The notes beneath the pieces are model-generated. The model was not told the origin of the DNA. It did no database searches and saw only the letters and a program-made list of their open reading frames with translations. Below are positions 23,107 to 38,100 of a stretch of 64,000 nt of DNA, in pieces (within the stretch, counting starts at the first letter, position 1; each line of letters opens with the position of its first letter). This stretch comes from Kudoa neothunni (taxonomy: Eukaryota > Cnidaria), in assembly GCA_964304625.1 (NCBI GenBank), contig OZ199838.1, positions 15,934,001 to 15,998,000 on the forward strand, in the 5' to 3' direction. The translations under genes were made by a program, and so were the position numbers.

Positions 23107-26100
23107 CTATAATACATTTCAGATATAAATTAGTTACTTACTAATCAGGAATAAACATATACTTTTTATCTTTAACGTAATACTTTCGACAAAATTTACA
23201 GCAGAATAGTACGGTAGCTACAGGAATCACTAAAACAACATTACAAATTTTATGCATAGATTAATCTTTACCCATGATCGTAAAAGTAATCGCATTCATA
23301 ATTTTGGAATTTATTTTCTTCATTGTGAGGACCAGATTTTTAAGCAATAATAGCGAATGCAATAATAGAGAAAAGTATTGACTCATAAGAGCATAATGTA
23401 GAAATACTGCAACATGAAAGCAAGAACTTTCAACCTTATTGAATATATTTCCAAGGATAAATGAAAGATGAAACATGAAAAGAGAGGCACACATCCACAA
23501 TTGGGTCAACAATTTTATTTTGAATAGATTTCTATCAGTAAATTATTTAAACCGGTTGGTATAGGAAATATTTATAAAATTACTTTGATGTCAAAATACA
23601 AACTATTGTAACGACAAGAAAAAATAAGGAAATCGTTGTTAATGTTAACGATATTTTTTGTTGATAATATTTATTTGTGGAGAAATCCTCGTCGAAAATG
23701 TCGAAAATAATTGCATAGCTTGTTGTGTGGTTGCAAGTACATGTGTAATTAGTGAGTGAATTCGACAAGGTAACCTCCCTCAATATGTAGCAATAACTTG
23801 TTTCCCATGACAGCTTTTTATCTACAAATATAAATATTTAATTATATAATTAATATTTTGTTGAATATACTGTGTAATGTGCAACATCTAAAATTTTTCT
23901 TTTTATCACCCACTTTAACAATTTGACTGTAAGTTATATTCAACTTTTTAGTTAAGCTGTTTGATATTTTAACCACGATCACATCACCCGCAATAATATT
24001 GGACTTTTGAACTGTAATGTTAGTTTCTTTGTTTTTAGTCACAGCTAGTACAATTTTGTTTTTAGGTTCATCTCCCGCTGTCGAATCGGTGTCCGAAAAA
24101 CCCAAGCTCAAGTAGGTGGATTGCAGAGTCTCATCGGATTTATTTATTTCTTTCGAATTTTCAACAATATCCATTATTTCCGTGTTGTCTAAGGGCATTG
24201 AAAAATACAACGATTCCGAAGTTTTTATCGAAGTGAATGATTTTATTTTTATATTATCTGATATCAATTCTTGATTATCCTCCAAATTCAAGATGCTTTT
24301 ATCAAGAAGATTGATTTGTTTCAAAAACCTTCAGAATAACATCAAAACGCAGAAACGAAAAGTTAATTACGTGTCATTTTCTTCTATGTTGGTTTGATTT
24401 TTAGGAATATCATTCGATGCTATATATTTAGTTAGATAATAATTTATTATATGGATTTATGAGGTAATTACTAGTTTCATTTTTCTGATATACAACCATA
24501 TCCCAAGCTTTTATAAATAACCCTGTATTCTAAATCGAGCACATTATCATTGTCCTCAAATTTTCAACAATCATACCAAAGGTTCATCAGATTTTGATTC
24601 TAATTTCGCTTCCAACTCTTCTGTGTCTATTAAAATAGCTTCCCAGTTAACTAAAGGTTTCGTTATAATTTCATTTCAATGTATGAAAATCCATATTACA
24701 CAAATTGGGTTAACGTTTTAAAGACACTAATACTTTTATGAGCTAAAAAAATATTCTTTCCAAAAAGTACTAGATAACGATAAAATTTAGTTTAATTAGT
24801 TTTAAAACAAATAAATAATATCCCTAATAATCCATAATCCTCAGAGTACATATACTGTTAACAATCGCGGTACTCTTTTCTTAGTTTTACGTATTATTTA
24901 CTAAAGTTACAATTTTAAAATTAACAAGTATAAACAAAAAAAAATTTATTTTCTAATTTGGCATAGATAGTTAATCAGACGAATTTATTTCCAAATTTAA
25001 ATTTTTACAGACTGGAGATTAGGCAAGCAGTCGTTAAGTATCAATTTTAAAACGATACCATTAGTTTAACGCCTAGTTTCCCTTAGGAAATGTGTTAATT
25101 CCGGCCTATAAAAGTAACGTCGGTGTTCGAGTACCCTTCTATTAGTGCTCGTGTGTCTAAATTTTGGTAATGGTAGTTTGTTTGAAGTAATACAAATCAA
25201 AAACATTTAAAAACGAGAAAATTGACATGAAAATACAAATCATAGTCGGGAAAGGATTTATATTTGGCACATATAAGTAGGAAATATGAATTTAATAACT
25301 AAAATATTCAAGTATCAGTTTTTCAACATTCAAATTCTTGATGTAACAATAAATGAAATAAAATATAGATGGCGTATTCGTTTATGATAATACAATTATA
25401 ATTAGTTTACTTATCTATCTAAATAGTATAAGTTAATTACCTTCTATGGTCAGCTTCTTCACGCCGGTTAACTGTAAGGATTCAAATAAAAATTGATAAC
25501 TTTTGGATTGGTCTAGCTTTCCCAGAGTTCTCATTAGGCACATTTTCTTTTCACATGATAATTTTTCGAATTCCTCGTTTGAATTTTTCACCATATTTTG
25601 GTGTGTATCATGTAGAGACCATTTCAACGAAATATCAGTAAAATCTTGATCTAATGTAAATTTTATATTTATAACATTATCATTATCGTATGTATATTCG
25701 ATTTGGAATGTGCTTCGGTCTAAAACATTTATTATACCATTGAAACAAGTAAAATAATATGTTTGATATATAATTAGATCCAAAAATATAAAATGTTTAG
25801 TTAGTGATTTTGAAATTCATATAAATAAAAAATATATTTGTAAAAAAAAAATTAGTGGAGTTGTACAAATCCTGATGGAGTGTGTCTTAAATTTCGTCCA
25901 TCTAAGTTAGCATTATATAATATATTGACAACCATAACGAAGGATCAATTTTGGAATGTTATAATGCTTGATTTAACGATAAATGGAAATAAATATAGCA
26001 GACGTATTTTATGATGATGTAAAATGATTATAATTATTTCCATTTATTTATTATGATAGTGTAAGATAATTACCATCTATCTTCAACTTCTTAACGCCGT

Positions 26101-29100
26101 TCAGTTGTAAAGATTCAAATGTAAATTGATAACTCTTGGATTGGTCTAGCTTTCCCAGAGTTCTCATTAGGCACATTTTCTTTTCGCACGATAATTTTTC
26201 GAATTCCTCGTTTGAATTTTTCACCATATTTTGATGAGTATCATGTAGAGACCATTTCAACAAAATATTATCAAAATAATAATCTAAGGTAAAATTAATA
26301 TTTATGACATCATCTTCATCGTATGTATATTCGATTTTGAATGTGCTTCGGCCTAAAATAGTTATTATCCCACGGAAACAAGTATAATAATAGGTTCGAT
26401 ATATAAATTAAAAAATATGTTAAAAAATATAATCATAGTTTGATTATTTGAAAATTAATATATATATAATAAACATATTTATTAGGAAGATTTTATCAAA
26501 AAATACAAATCCTAGTTGGAGTGTTTCACATTTCGCTCATCAAAATCAGAAATATAAATTTATAACAACAAACATAATCGTATTTGAATTCTTCATTATT
26601 CAAACCCTTTATTTAACAACTAGCGCGAACTGCCTAGTTTTGCGCGGGATAGAGAATACTTTATCGTAGTACATGTATATAAATAGAGAAAAATATGAAT
26701 TTTTCGATTGATTCAGAGAAGAAGTTAAATAAACCTTTTTTTCTAAATTCATATTTTTAACGACTTTGATATACGCAGTTAAAGTTAAGATCATCTTTGG
26801 GAGATAATAAAAATAACTGTATAACTCTGTGGCAACTAGAAGCGATTAGTTTTTATTGCTTAAATTAATATATTTTTATCCGGCACATTTTTACACTCTC
26901 TTTCCTCAAAACAACTATGAAACCTTAAATACACACAAAAATATTTAAATAATTAGAAAACGTACAATTTCAATCCATACATTAAATCTTAATGCTTAAA
27001 ATATGTATAACGGGCGGTTTAACGAAATTTGTGGACTCAGCTTCAGTAGTAAAGGCTTGAATCTATCCGATTAAAATTAACGCAATAAATTATTCACTAA
27101 TTTTTTAAATTTACATATATTTGTTTTATCTAATGTCGTCTATAGAACTTTGATAGTGTTCTTATAAAGTCATATATATTAAAAGTCCCAGTCCCAATAT
27201 AAGGAGCGTATCTAGACACATATCCAAATGGACACACTTTCTTTATATATACAGATAGACAAAGGATATAAGATGTATCTTGAAAGCATGGTGCTATGAT
27301 TAATGCCCAAGAAATAACCAGTATCAAACACGCAAGAATCCACCGCAATGTACCCACGCACTATGTCGGATAAACACATGGATATAGAACTTAAATTTTA
27401 TCCACTAAAAACACTTGTAATAACTTGCAGAAGTTTAATATAGATAAATGTCGTCACGAATAGTTAGATATACTACTATTATTGAAACCGCGTAATTCCT
27501 TTAACAAATCTAACATCAACGCAACACAATTTCCTATATTATTTTTTAACTTCTGTCAGTGTAATAACAAATAATAAAATTTTTAAATTATCATAAACTA
27601 TTAACAGTTACATAAATATCTATCTAAACTTAAAAAATATTGCAAAACGTGTGTATTTAGGTCACCCGCACGCATACCGACAGTCCTCCTTTATACAGTA
27701 GGTGACTGCTCGTGCGCCTTACCACTCGTGATCACCTGCCATAATTTAATGACTTATACAACACTCTTACTAATTAAAATGAGTCGAATAAACGCATAAC
27801 AATTATAATAAGTTATTAAAACCTTAGTTTTTGTTTTAATTCGCTGTAAATAAGAATGCACTCAAATTTACCACTCGTGGGCACTTGAAGAGAATCAAGC
27901 AGTTTAGTTCTTTGAAAGATAAAATGGATATAATACCATATTATGAAAGAATATCGAATGGAATAATAATTACAAATAATCACAAAACATTAAAAAAAAT
28001 TCACTATTTCTAAGAAGGATGATCTAATTTATTTGAGCAAAATGTACAAATTTTTCAGAAAACGAAATTATCAAATGTTATTTTAGGTCATAAATCTAGA
28101 AACGACGGTTTACGATTCAACAAAATCAGAGCTTTACCAGTAAAATATTAATAATTTTTTCAAAGCAAAATCCAACTAATAAGTAAGATAAAAACTTTTA
28201 TTTACATTTTATTGAGTATATTAAATTTATTTTATCACTAACTCTTACTCCTACTTTTCTTGAGTACAGAAAATAATTTATTTGTTACGAAACACTTCCT
28301 TAAAATATAATAATTCATTAAGAAGATTTTCTGCATGTTTTTATTTGAAATTGTCCAAACCTTATGATGAATAATTAAAAATAATTTTTATTATAATAAA
28401 ATAGGATGTATTATTTGCATTTATTTTTTTAAAATTCTTGTTGACAGAAATCATTAATATTATCATCAAGTTGTCTAAATGGTTTTTTATACAAATAAAG
28501 TCAAGAATCGACTAGGTTAATCGCATTGAACCTTTACATCATTTTTATAAAAAAAATTGTTTTTATTAATATACTATCGAATATAAATGCAAAAATAGTG
28601 GTAAATAAGAGACTAAATTGCAAGAGCCCAAATTAAGATTTTACTTTTTTTGGCGCAGAATAGATCGTTTTTACACGACACCAATGGCCAGATCATTTAT
28701 TAATCTATTGATTAGTCGCCATGTTATACAATTATTGCCACATCTCTTGATTAATATTTTAGCAAGTATTTTGCATTTTACGAATTCTGGTTTTAAGGAA
28801 CTGGTTTGTTTTGATTGCATTCATCAATAAAAACATTCTTTCGACATTTGCAGAAGAATGAGACATTATTGTTAGAATTCGTTATAAGATATGATAAAAT
28901 CGAGAATTTGGAATTTTCTAAACCATCTTTTATTTCCTTCAATTTGAACCAATATCGAGGAATGATCTCACGAGAAATCGGTAGTTTCACAACAACTAAA
29001 CGATAGCAACGCCATTCATCATCAAGTTCGTTTAAATTATCATCAGATAAAAGTTGGGAAAATGGATAGCCAATGGTATAATTGATAGTGAGGAATATTG

Positions 29101-32100
29101 AATATGTCGAGATCTGTCAGGATTTAATACATTGAACTTAGAGACAGAATTATTTTCGTCCATGTTAAATTGGATTCTTATCTGATTACACAATTCAACC
29201 AGAAATCTTAAATAACCTCGTTTGAATCTTGTCTCCTTTACGGCATCGAAATGATTATTTATTAAATACGCAGTTGCATTTCCACCAAAGTATATTTCGG
29301 TTGTTGGCTTATGATGATTAATATCTGCGGGATCAATTTCTGAAAGTTTTATCGATTGTAGCATTTCATCTTTAATAAAAAAATTCAAAAGGTAATTATA
29401 TTCAGATGACAATAATTCATAAATGATGCAATCTAAATTCTTCAGACTGAAATTCGCAGTTTAATCTATTGATTCTTTTCAAAAAATATTGGAGAAAAAG
29501 TAGTATTAGTTTGGTGGAGTGATTTATAAAAATTTTAAATATTTCGTTAACGTCGTCTATTTTCTCGGGGTTTCCTTCGCCTTGAAAGTATTATAATAGA
29601 TCCTCATATTGGTCCAACGGATAACAAATGACATTCTCATGCGACAACCATATTGTTTGCGCTAGTTTTGGTATTTTGTGGGAAGAAACATTAACAGACT
29701 CTTGAATAAGAGAGAATTCTCGTTGTCGTTTGCTGCTTTGCGAGAAATAAAGAGTTAAGTTTTTTAGGAATGTTTCTAGGTAGGATAGTAGCAACTTAAC
29801 CGCATTACTTGCACATAAGGCGATTGAATGGCAAACACATCCCATGACGATAACGGATGCAATNNNNNNNNNNNNNNNNNNNNNNNNNNNNNNNNNNNNN
29901 NNNNNNNNNNNNNNNNNNNNNNNNNNNNNNNNNNNNNNNNNNNNNNNNNNNNNNNNNNNNNNNNNNNNNNNNNNNNNNNNNNNNNNNNNNNNNNNNNNNN
30001 NNNNNNNNNNNNNNNNNNNNNNNNNNNNNNNNNNNNNNNNNNNNNNNNNNNNNNNNNNNNNNNAACAGCCGAATAAACCCAAAGCTTTTCCATCTTCTAC
30101 GACTATGATGTCTAATAGAGCGTCGACAACATTCTCTTTGCTATAATCGAAGTATCGGACCACAACTTCTAAGACTTGTGTGACTGAAATATCAGTACTC
30201 TCGTCAATGATTGGAGAAAACTTTTGAGATCTACATATTTTTGATATGTAGGTATTTTCCTCAAAAGCTAAACCGTCTTATACAATATAGAACAATTTGG
30301 TTCTTTTTAATGATAAATTTTCAGCAATTTTAATCATAAGGAGGAAATGATCAACACAACTAAAAGGGATATTTTGTTTTAGCAACTTCATTTTCTATCA
30401 TTGATAGTTTGCTAGATTTTAAAAAGAGTTATGTCAACATTAGATTTAGAAGTTTCAACGTTTTTGACATGTTTAGTGGTGTTTTTATGCTTGAAAAGCA
30501 TTTATTTATTTGCATTATTAAGTACAGATTTACAGCATTTACAATAAGTAGAGTTATGATCTTTAATATCTTGAGAAAAGCAGTATTTTAATCTTCCTCT
30601 TTTAGCCAATTTTTATTAAAATACATAGCATATCATGTTCTTTTTTTGGTTTTGGCGCGAAGAATCACTCATAATTTATGTCTAGTATAGATCGATTAAC
30701 TCACAATTATATACTTCACAGTTCAAGATATTTTTCGAAATGACGTTTAAATTTTCTAATAATGTGCGACGGTGTACTGAGGAATTATGTAATCTTGCCA
30801 CGTTAAACAATCTAATGTGTGTAGTTCAATATATTCAATATTTAAACCCAGCATGATATAATCTGAATAGGATACGTTATTAAAAATATAAATATTACTG
30901 TCCCATGTTTAAATTTTGGTGTTATTATTCAATGTTTTCAAGTTTTGAATAAAAACTCCATGAACTCAAGGTGATCATAAAAAACCCAAGATCTTGGGGA
31001 AACCCCAAGCGTTGGCAGCCCTGGCAACCCCGACTCGAGGGCACCTCGAACCAATTTCTCATTTTAGTGCCCACGACCCCTCACCTACTGTGTATACAAC
31101 GGATAAATGAAATTTAATATAGAGATGCATTCATTTAGGATAACAAACATTTTAATTATTTATTATTACCTATCAAAAAAGTATAAGTTAATTACCTTCT
31201 ATTGTCAACTTCTTCACGCCATTTAGTTGTAAAGATTCAAATGCAAATTGATGACTTTTCGATTGGTCCCGGATGTTCGTCGTTTTTAATTGGCACAATT
31301 TTTCCACGCACGTTAAATATTCAAATTGATCATTCAAACTTTTCATCGGTTTTCCATCAGCGTCATATAGGGACCACTTCAACGAAATTTCAGCAAAATC
31401 TTGAACTAGTATAAATTTAATATTTATAACATCATCATCGTCGCCGTATGTATATTCGATTTGGAATGTGCTTCGGGCTAAAACATTTATTAAACTGTTA
31501 ATACAAGTAGAATAATGTTTGATAGATAAATTAAAAAATATTTAAAAGGAAGAATAGTTTTAAATTTAAGATTTTAAAAATCATCGAATTATTTATTATA
31601 TTAATGTGAAATAAATTAGAGGGATAATAAAAACCTTAGTTAGAGTGTGTTTTAAATTTAATCTTTAAAGTTCGAAATACGTTAACTTATGGGTCGTACG
31701 TAATGAATTTTCTTCATTTGAAACAGAGATTATGGCTTGTGCACAAGCAGGTAAAAAAATATTGGACTCTCTCCAAAAAGTTGAAATAATAGAATATTAT
31801 CAAAAAGTAGCCAGTAAATCAACCACTAAATTTGAAAAAATGATCATTGATGTAAAAGCAAGATCTGTCTTAAATACTATTATAAACATACAGATTGGTT
31901 ATTTTAACATTATAACGATTGTTCTGTTCCAAATTAATAGAAAATCTCGGAGGGAAAAATGTGAATATTGATCTACACGTGAAAAAGGTGGACTGAATTG
32001 ATGAGGGCAAAAGATTGAGGATGACTAATAAGCTTTTATCGTTAAAGTTGTTGAATTCCTTATGATTCCTCGCAGTCCATATTTGTATCTACTAATTGGT

Positions 32101-35100
32101 TTACGGCTTTATAAAAAGATTTAACTTTTCGCATAATACACTTCTTCACATATCTTCAAATTACAAATCATTTACCTTAAAAAATATCGCAAATATTCAA
32201 CTAAATAATATGCTAATTGATCAAAATATGGTCTAAATTTGCAAGTTTTGTTTAATTTCGCATGTGTCAAGTTATGTGTCGTGTGTAGGGTTTCAAAAAA
32301 TCGAGGGTATAGGGATTATCCTCTGGTTCGAACAGATTAATTCAATGTATTCTCAAGATTGTGTGATTCGTTCACAGTGGATGTTTGTAATCAATGTTAG
32401 GAGAAATTTTCTTATCAAAATTCAGCAGTACATTTTTTTGAATAAAATTTTTTATTCCTTTTAAAGTATCGGCTAAACTAAAGTACTACAATATCTGTGG
32501 ATAACTTCGGGCGATGTCGCATACAAAATCGGAAATAAATTCTTTTCCTACAATTCGTCCTGTATATTCAGTTCTTTTATTTTAGTTCTTATCACAATAA
32601 TTATATTATGTAGTTAAATTAAAGTTAAAATGAATAAATCTATAAACTGGAAATAAATCTTAAGTTGAGCACATTCGAATTCACGTGGAATCTCTATATT
32701 GTTGATGAATACATCCAAAAATTATTATTTCTACATAATTATAAAAAATCCGAAATCGTTAATTTTGTACAGTATTTTATTCATTTGTATATAAAAAAAT
32801 AAGTTTGTGGATGTTCAGTCTTGACTTTGTATTTTAAAAACTGAACTTTCTGATTTATTCTATGAAAAATTAGAACGAAGATGTTTCAACTTAATGATAG
32901 CATTTTTATTGTGGTTTTTAGTTTATAAATTTTTTCTGGTAGTTTATTCATAATCAAAAAAATTTTACAACAATATTTGTTTCAAAATTCCATCATGACA
33001 ATTTTAAATTTATATTATTAAGTTTTCCTTTTATTTTCATCTATAAGGCAACTAATAAAATACTAAATAATTACTTTTTAATTAAATTTAACTTTAAAGT
33101 GGAGTAATAGTCACGAATGCAAATATACGATTTTTAAGCATTTCAAATGAAATCAACTATGAATGTGCATTAATCCAAAGCATTTTTTATTAGTTATCTC
33201 AACAATATAAGAATGGTGTTAAACCTAAAATTAAACATTTATTACCTAGTTTTTGAATATAAAGTGAAATATTAGGTCATATTTTATAATCTACCTTAAT
33301 AATTTTGTGTGGTTGAACGTTTCAAGCGTTTTAAACTAATATAATTAATTTACAGAGTTGTATTATCTATTAAAATATATGTAAAAATTAGTAACAACCA
33401 CAAAACGTTGGAATCAAGAAATCCCTATCCGAATACTTAATAATCATCATTTCAACACATAATCACCCTCGTTTTTTAAAAAACTCTCTTCGACCCTCAA
33501 AATACACCCTCAGTTTTTTAAAGGCCTAGTCGTATATAATGATTCTAATTTCCCTTTTGATTATGTACGACCCATAATTTACTGTATATACATCAAAAGC
33601 CGTATATAACTATCAGTTTCTGAATTTCCAAATTTTTGATTCAACAATAAATGAAATTAAATATAGGTGGTGTATTTATTGGAGATAAAAAAAAATTATG
33701 CTTATTTTTTATTTATTTGTACAAAATATGTATGATAATTACCTTCTATTTTTAACTCCTTCTTTCCAATGAGAAGTAAAGATTCAAATTTAAATTGATA
33801 ACTTTTGGACTGATCCTGAATTTGTTTTGTTTTCAATTGACATATTTTGCTTTCGCATGATAAGTTTACAAGTTTTTCATCTGAACTTTGCACAATCTTA
33901 TCCTGAAAATCACGTAAATACCATTTCAAAAAAATTTCATTAAAATTTTCTGCTAATATGAAATTTATATTTATAATATCTTTGTCGTCATATGTATAGT
34001 TGATTTTGAATGTGCTTCGGCCTAAAACATTTTTATACCTTTTAAATAAATGGAATAATATGTTAAATAGATAAATTAAATTAAAAAACAGTAAAAAAAT
34101 TAATTTAAATTTTATAGTTGTAAAATTCATATAAATAAAAATTGTTATGAAGAGGAAATTGTTAGGATAATACAGATCCTAGATGAAGTAAGTAATACAT
34201 TTCACTCATCAATGATAGCAAAATAAATTTAAACCAAAAACTATAATTTAAAATCAATTTTTAACGTTGCCAATTCTTTATTTAACAATAAATGAAATAA
34301 TATTTAGATGATGCATTCATTAATGATAAATATTTTCTATAATTATTTTTCTATAAAATTGGTATAAGAAAATTACCTTCTATCTTCAACTCTTTTACGC
34401 CATTTAGTTGTAGAGACTCAAACTTAAATTGATAACTTTTGGACTGGTCGTTGATTTTTGGCGTTTTTACATTGCAAAATTTATCCACGCATGGTAAATA
34501 TACAAATTGGTCATTCAAACTTGTCGCCAGTATTTCTCCAGCGTCATTTAGAGACCATTTCAACATAATTCCAGTAAAATGTTGATTTAATTTAAACTTA
34601 ATATTTATGACATCATTATCACCGTATGTATACTCCATTTCGAATGTGCTTCGTCCTAAAATATTTATTATAACATCAATAAAAGGAAGAAAATAAGTTA
34701 GAAAGGTAAATAAAATTAGAAAAAGAATATTTTAAATTTTACTGTCAATTAATTTTAATATTTCTACCGGAATCATTAATGATGAAAACAAATAAAATCC
34801 AATATATTACGTAATAATGAACTAGCAACGAAGAAAAAATCAATATCTTTATGTATGATACTTAAAAGTTTTAATTATCTCTTAAGGGGGATAAAAATTA
34901 AAAATGGATAAATTTATAGAACAAACCATTTTTTCGAGAGTTAAAATCACATCACGTGATTTCGCTGCTCATTAAACCTCCCAGGACGGATGTAAATCCT
35001 CGCAGACCTTAATACACACTTTTTTTCGTTTTTCTATACTCAAGATTTATGTAATTAGTTTAGGTTCTTTGTAATCCTATAGAAAAAACTAGTTTTCAAT

Positions 35101-38100
35101 TTTATTTTTAATATACTTAAAAAATAATAAAACTTGTTTTATATGAAAAACTTTCGGAATTCATTTCAACTGTATATTTGTATATATCAGTACAATTAAC
35201 CCTCTTACCCACGTTGATGGGTCAAAATGACCCAGCCGGACTTAGATTTAATCAGTGTTTACTTGTTTACACACACAAGGGAACAAATATTTTATCTCTA
35301 ATTTATTTTTGAAACTTAAATATTATATTATATCATTAAAATGTGTTATTATTAAAGATATTTTAAGACTCTATACATACACAAAAAATCTCGTTCCTCA
35401 CTAGTTTTTAATAACTCTGAATAATATTCAAGCAATTGACAGTGTATTTTGAAAAAGGAGCGTTCGTTTACTAGAAAAACTAGTAATATTAAAATATACT
35501 AAAAAATATTAAAGAAAAAACTCTCTTATTCAAACAATTGACCTAGATTGTAACTCAGCGAAAATTTACTTGTTTAGAAATAGAAAAATCTCCAAACAAC
35601 TGTTTTGATTAATACATAATTTATATGTGAGAGGGGATATTTTAAATTCCATATTATAACCAGAGTATTAAGACTTCCATGATGAGATTGATTTTAGCAA
35701 TAAGGCCATTTACACGGTTGTAGCGTAAGATCTATCAACATTTAACTCGCATTCGAAGACTAACTTATTTAGTGGCCGTTTTTAAAAATTAAACACGTAC
35801 CTATACATTCGCTCAACTTGAAGTTGCACACATCCGTATTTTCCCTTTCATTAATCTTCTAAACCATCAACAATCAATATACTTAATAGAGTCATTTTTT
35901 GTAATTGAAACTCATTCTTTATGTATTTAATAATATATTCAACAATAAAATCTAATATTTCATTTCCCAGTAAATTTAATAACGAAAAAAGTGGAGTTTC
36001 GCATTTTTTAATGCAATATTTTGAAGGGGTTTTTATGTTTGAAAATGTTCCTTGCATCAATTGTCTTCGAATAAGTGTTGGCTGTTCAGAACATTTTTTC
36101 CATCCTCAAATGACATCGAGTAAATTTATTCATTGAAAACATCAATTTCATTATCGGGATAATAGTAATCCCACCATTTGAGGCTCTTAATTATACAGTT
36201 ACGAAATTTGGAATTAATTTATTCAAAAGGGGGATCGTATTCAGTGAATAAAGAATTCATTTTGTCACATGTACGACTATTATCAGCAATATCCAAATTT
36301 TTTATGCAATGATAAAAAATTTGATGAGTTTTCTATAACAATTAATGAGACTATCTTATATCAAAAAACCATTTATAAAAAATAAATGCTTTCTCGCAAA
36401 ATTTGGAAAAATAAGAATTTTCTCAAAAACGTTGAGGTTCATTTTGATCTCATCGTGAGGAACCTGATTATTTTAGCCTGTTAAAGAGAGTTAATCATAT
36501 TAAAAGTATAAAAATAAATTAACTACTCTAGATGTAATAAATAATGTAAACTCTCGATTTCGTATCTTTTTAGACCAAGGAAAAGTTTCGCAATAACAAG
36601 AAATTACGCAACATCGAGACACGCACATGTGTAACTAATACAAATAATAATTTTTTAAATATTTATTTGGTTTCCCAGTTTTGTTGGTTTTTCGGTGTAA
36701 GGAGTGGTTATAAGAATTGTAACCAAAGTTGACATATAGGCTATCATTAGTAGAATGATATTACAACACCGCCTTTATTAGCCTTTAAGCTCAGGTTCGA
36801 ACCCTATACACGAATATTCACTACATAGTACTGTTTTTTTAGATTAAATATGTATATAATATTCCTCTGATTACGTATTATTTTCGATTTTGATTTTAAA
36901 AGGATTACACTCAACAATTTAAGCTAAACAATAGCATGAACATCAATTTTTCCTCCTTCTCACAGTTTTTACACCTTATACAAAATTTAACCTTTGAAAT
37001 TGGGGTTCTAAGTTCATATATTATTAACCTTTTCATATCAAGACAAAATTATCCAAAAATATGCTAAAATATATCGAGTTACTCAGAGTCGAGAATTTAC
37101 TGTAAAGATAAAATGGGAAACATTCCGTGATTGCAGCAATTCTATCGATCATGGATGTGCATACTTTTATATTCGGATTGCACGGAGATAATATGTTAAG
37201 ATAGCGGACTGCACCATTCAAAAATAACTTTTTATATTAACATTCGAATACAAATAGAACAATGATTTTTTAAGGTTAATTAATTTATTTCAAATCGAAT
37301 AGGTGAAATCACTTGAGAAATTATTTTTTATGCAATGAAAATCATATACATAATGAATGTTTCCTAAGATAAAATTTTGCCGAGATTCGTAATAAAGATC
37401 TCGTGGGCCACACTGGAACCTCTCGCGGCCCGTAGGTTGCCCATCCCTGCTTTCAACGTTCGCCGATCTTTTCATGTTCTATCTTTTGCTTTGAATATAG
37501 ACCGGACATTTAAAAAATATTTAAATATTAAAAATCTATTCGTTGTAATTTATTAGGGAAAAATTATTATCATACATAATGGCGGGAACGACTTACTGTA
37601 TATTCAGTGTCACCAACCGTGTCCGATTTCGGAAAAAATGGCCAAAATTGTCCGAATTTTTTCCATGCGTCCTATTTTTACTCTTGTTCTTCGAAAGACT
37701 GAATAATCTCAAAACAAATTTTCGATGATACGGAGTTTTTTAAAATTCACAAAAAATGGAATTTAATCGTTGCTGATTTCATTACAAGAAATCTTCGAGT
37801 AGATAATTTTATACTTGGAACAATGCTTTATTTCAAATTAAAATAACTGTAATATAAGTTCATTAAACATAAGATACAATTAGGAATTTTAATAATTATT
37901 AAATCCCACGTAATACAAAAATTTATCAATATAAACACGTTTTTAAATTTTATACTTCTGTTAAGACCAACATTTTGGATTTTTTATCATTATATGCGAC
38001 AAGGAACAGTTTTATCGTGACCATGAACCATTTTGGAATTATTACGAAGAGATATTTATGTTTGAATTAAAAAAAAGACTCTGATGTTGGTGATATCCAT

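Noticed and set aside
22659-24328. Polycystin-1-like protein instead of an adhesion GPCR
   Set aside because: Both have GAIN/GPS, but TM1 is not followed by a PLAT domain; TM2-TM7 follow directly with the C-x-x-VA-x-x-LHY block typical of adhesion GPCRs.
27130-27357. Small secreted protein nested in a receptor intron
   Set aside because: No ATG, a stop immediately upstream and no convincing splice partner.
29864-30063. Open frames running through the N stretch
   Set aside because: They are artefacts of translating N; only the flanking hAT sequence is real.
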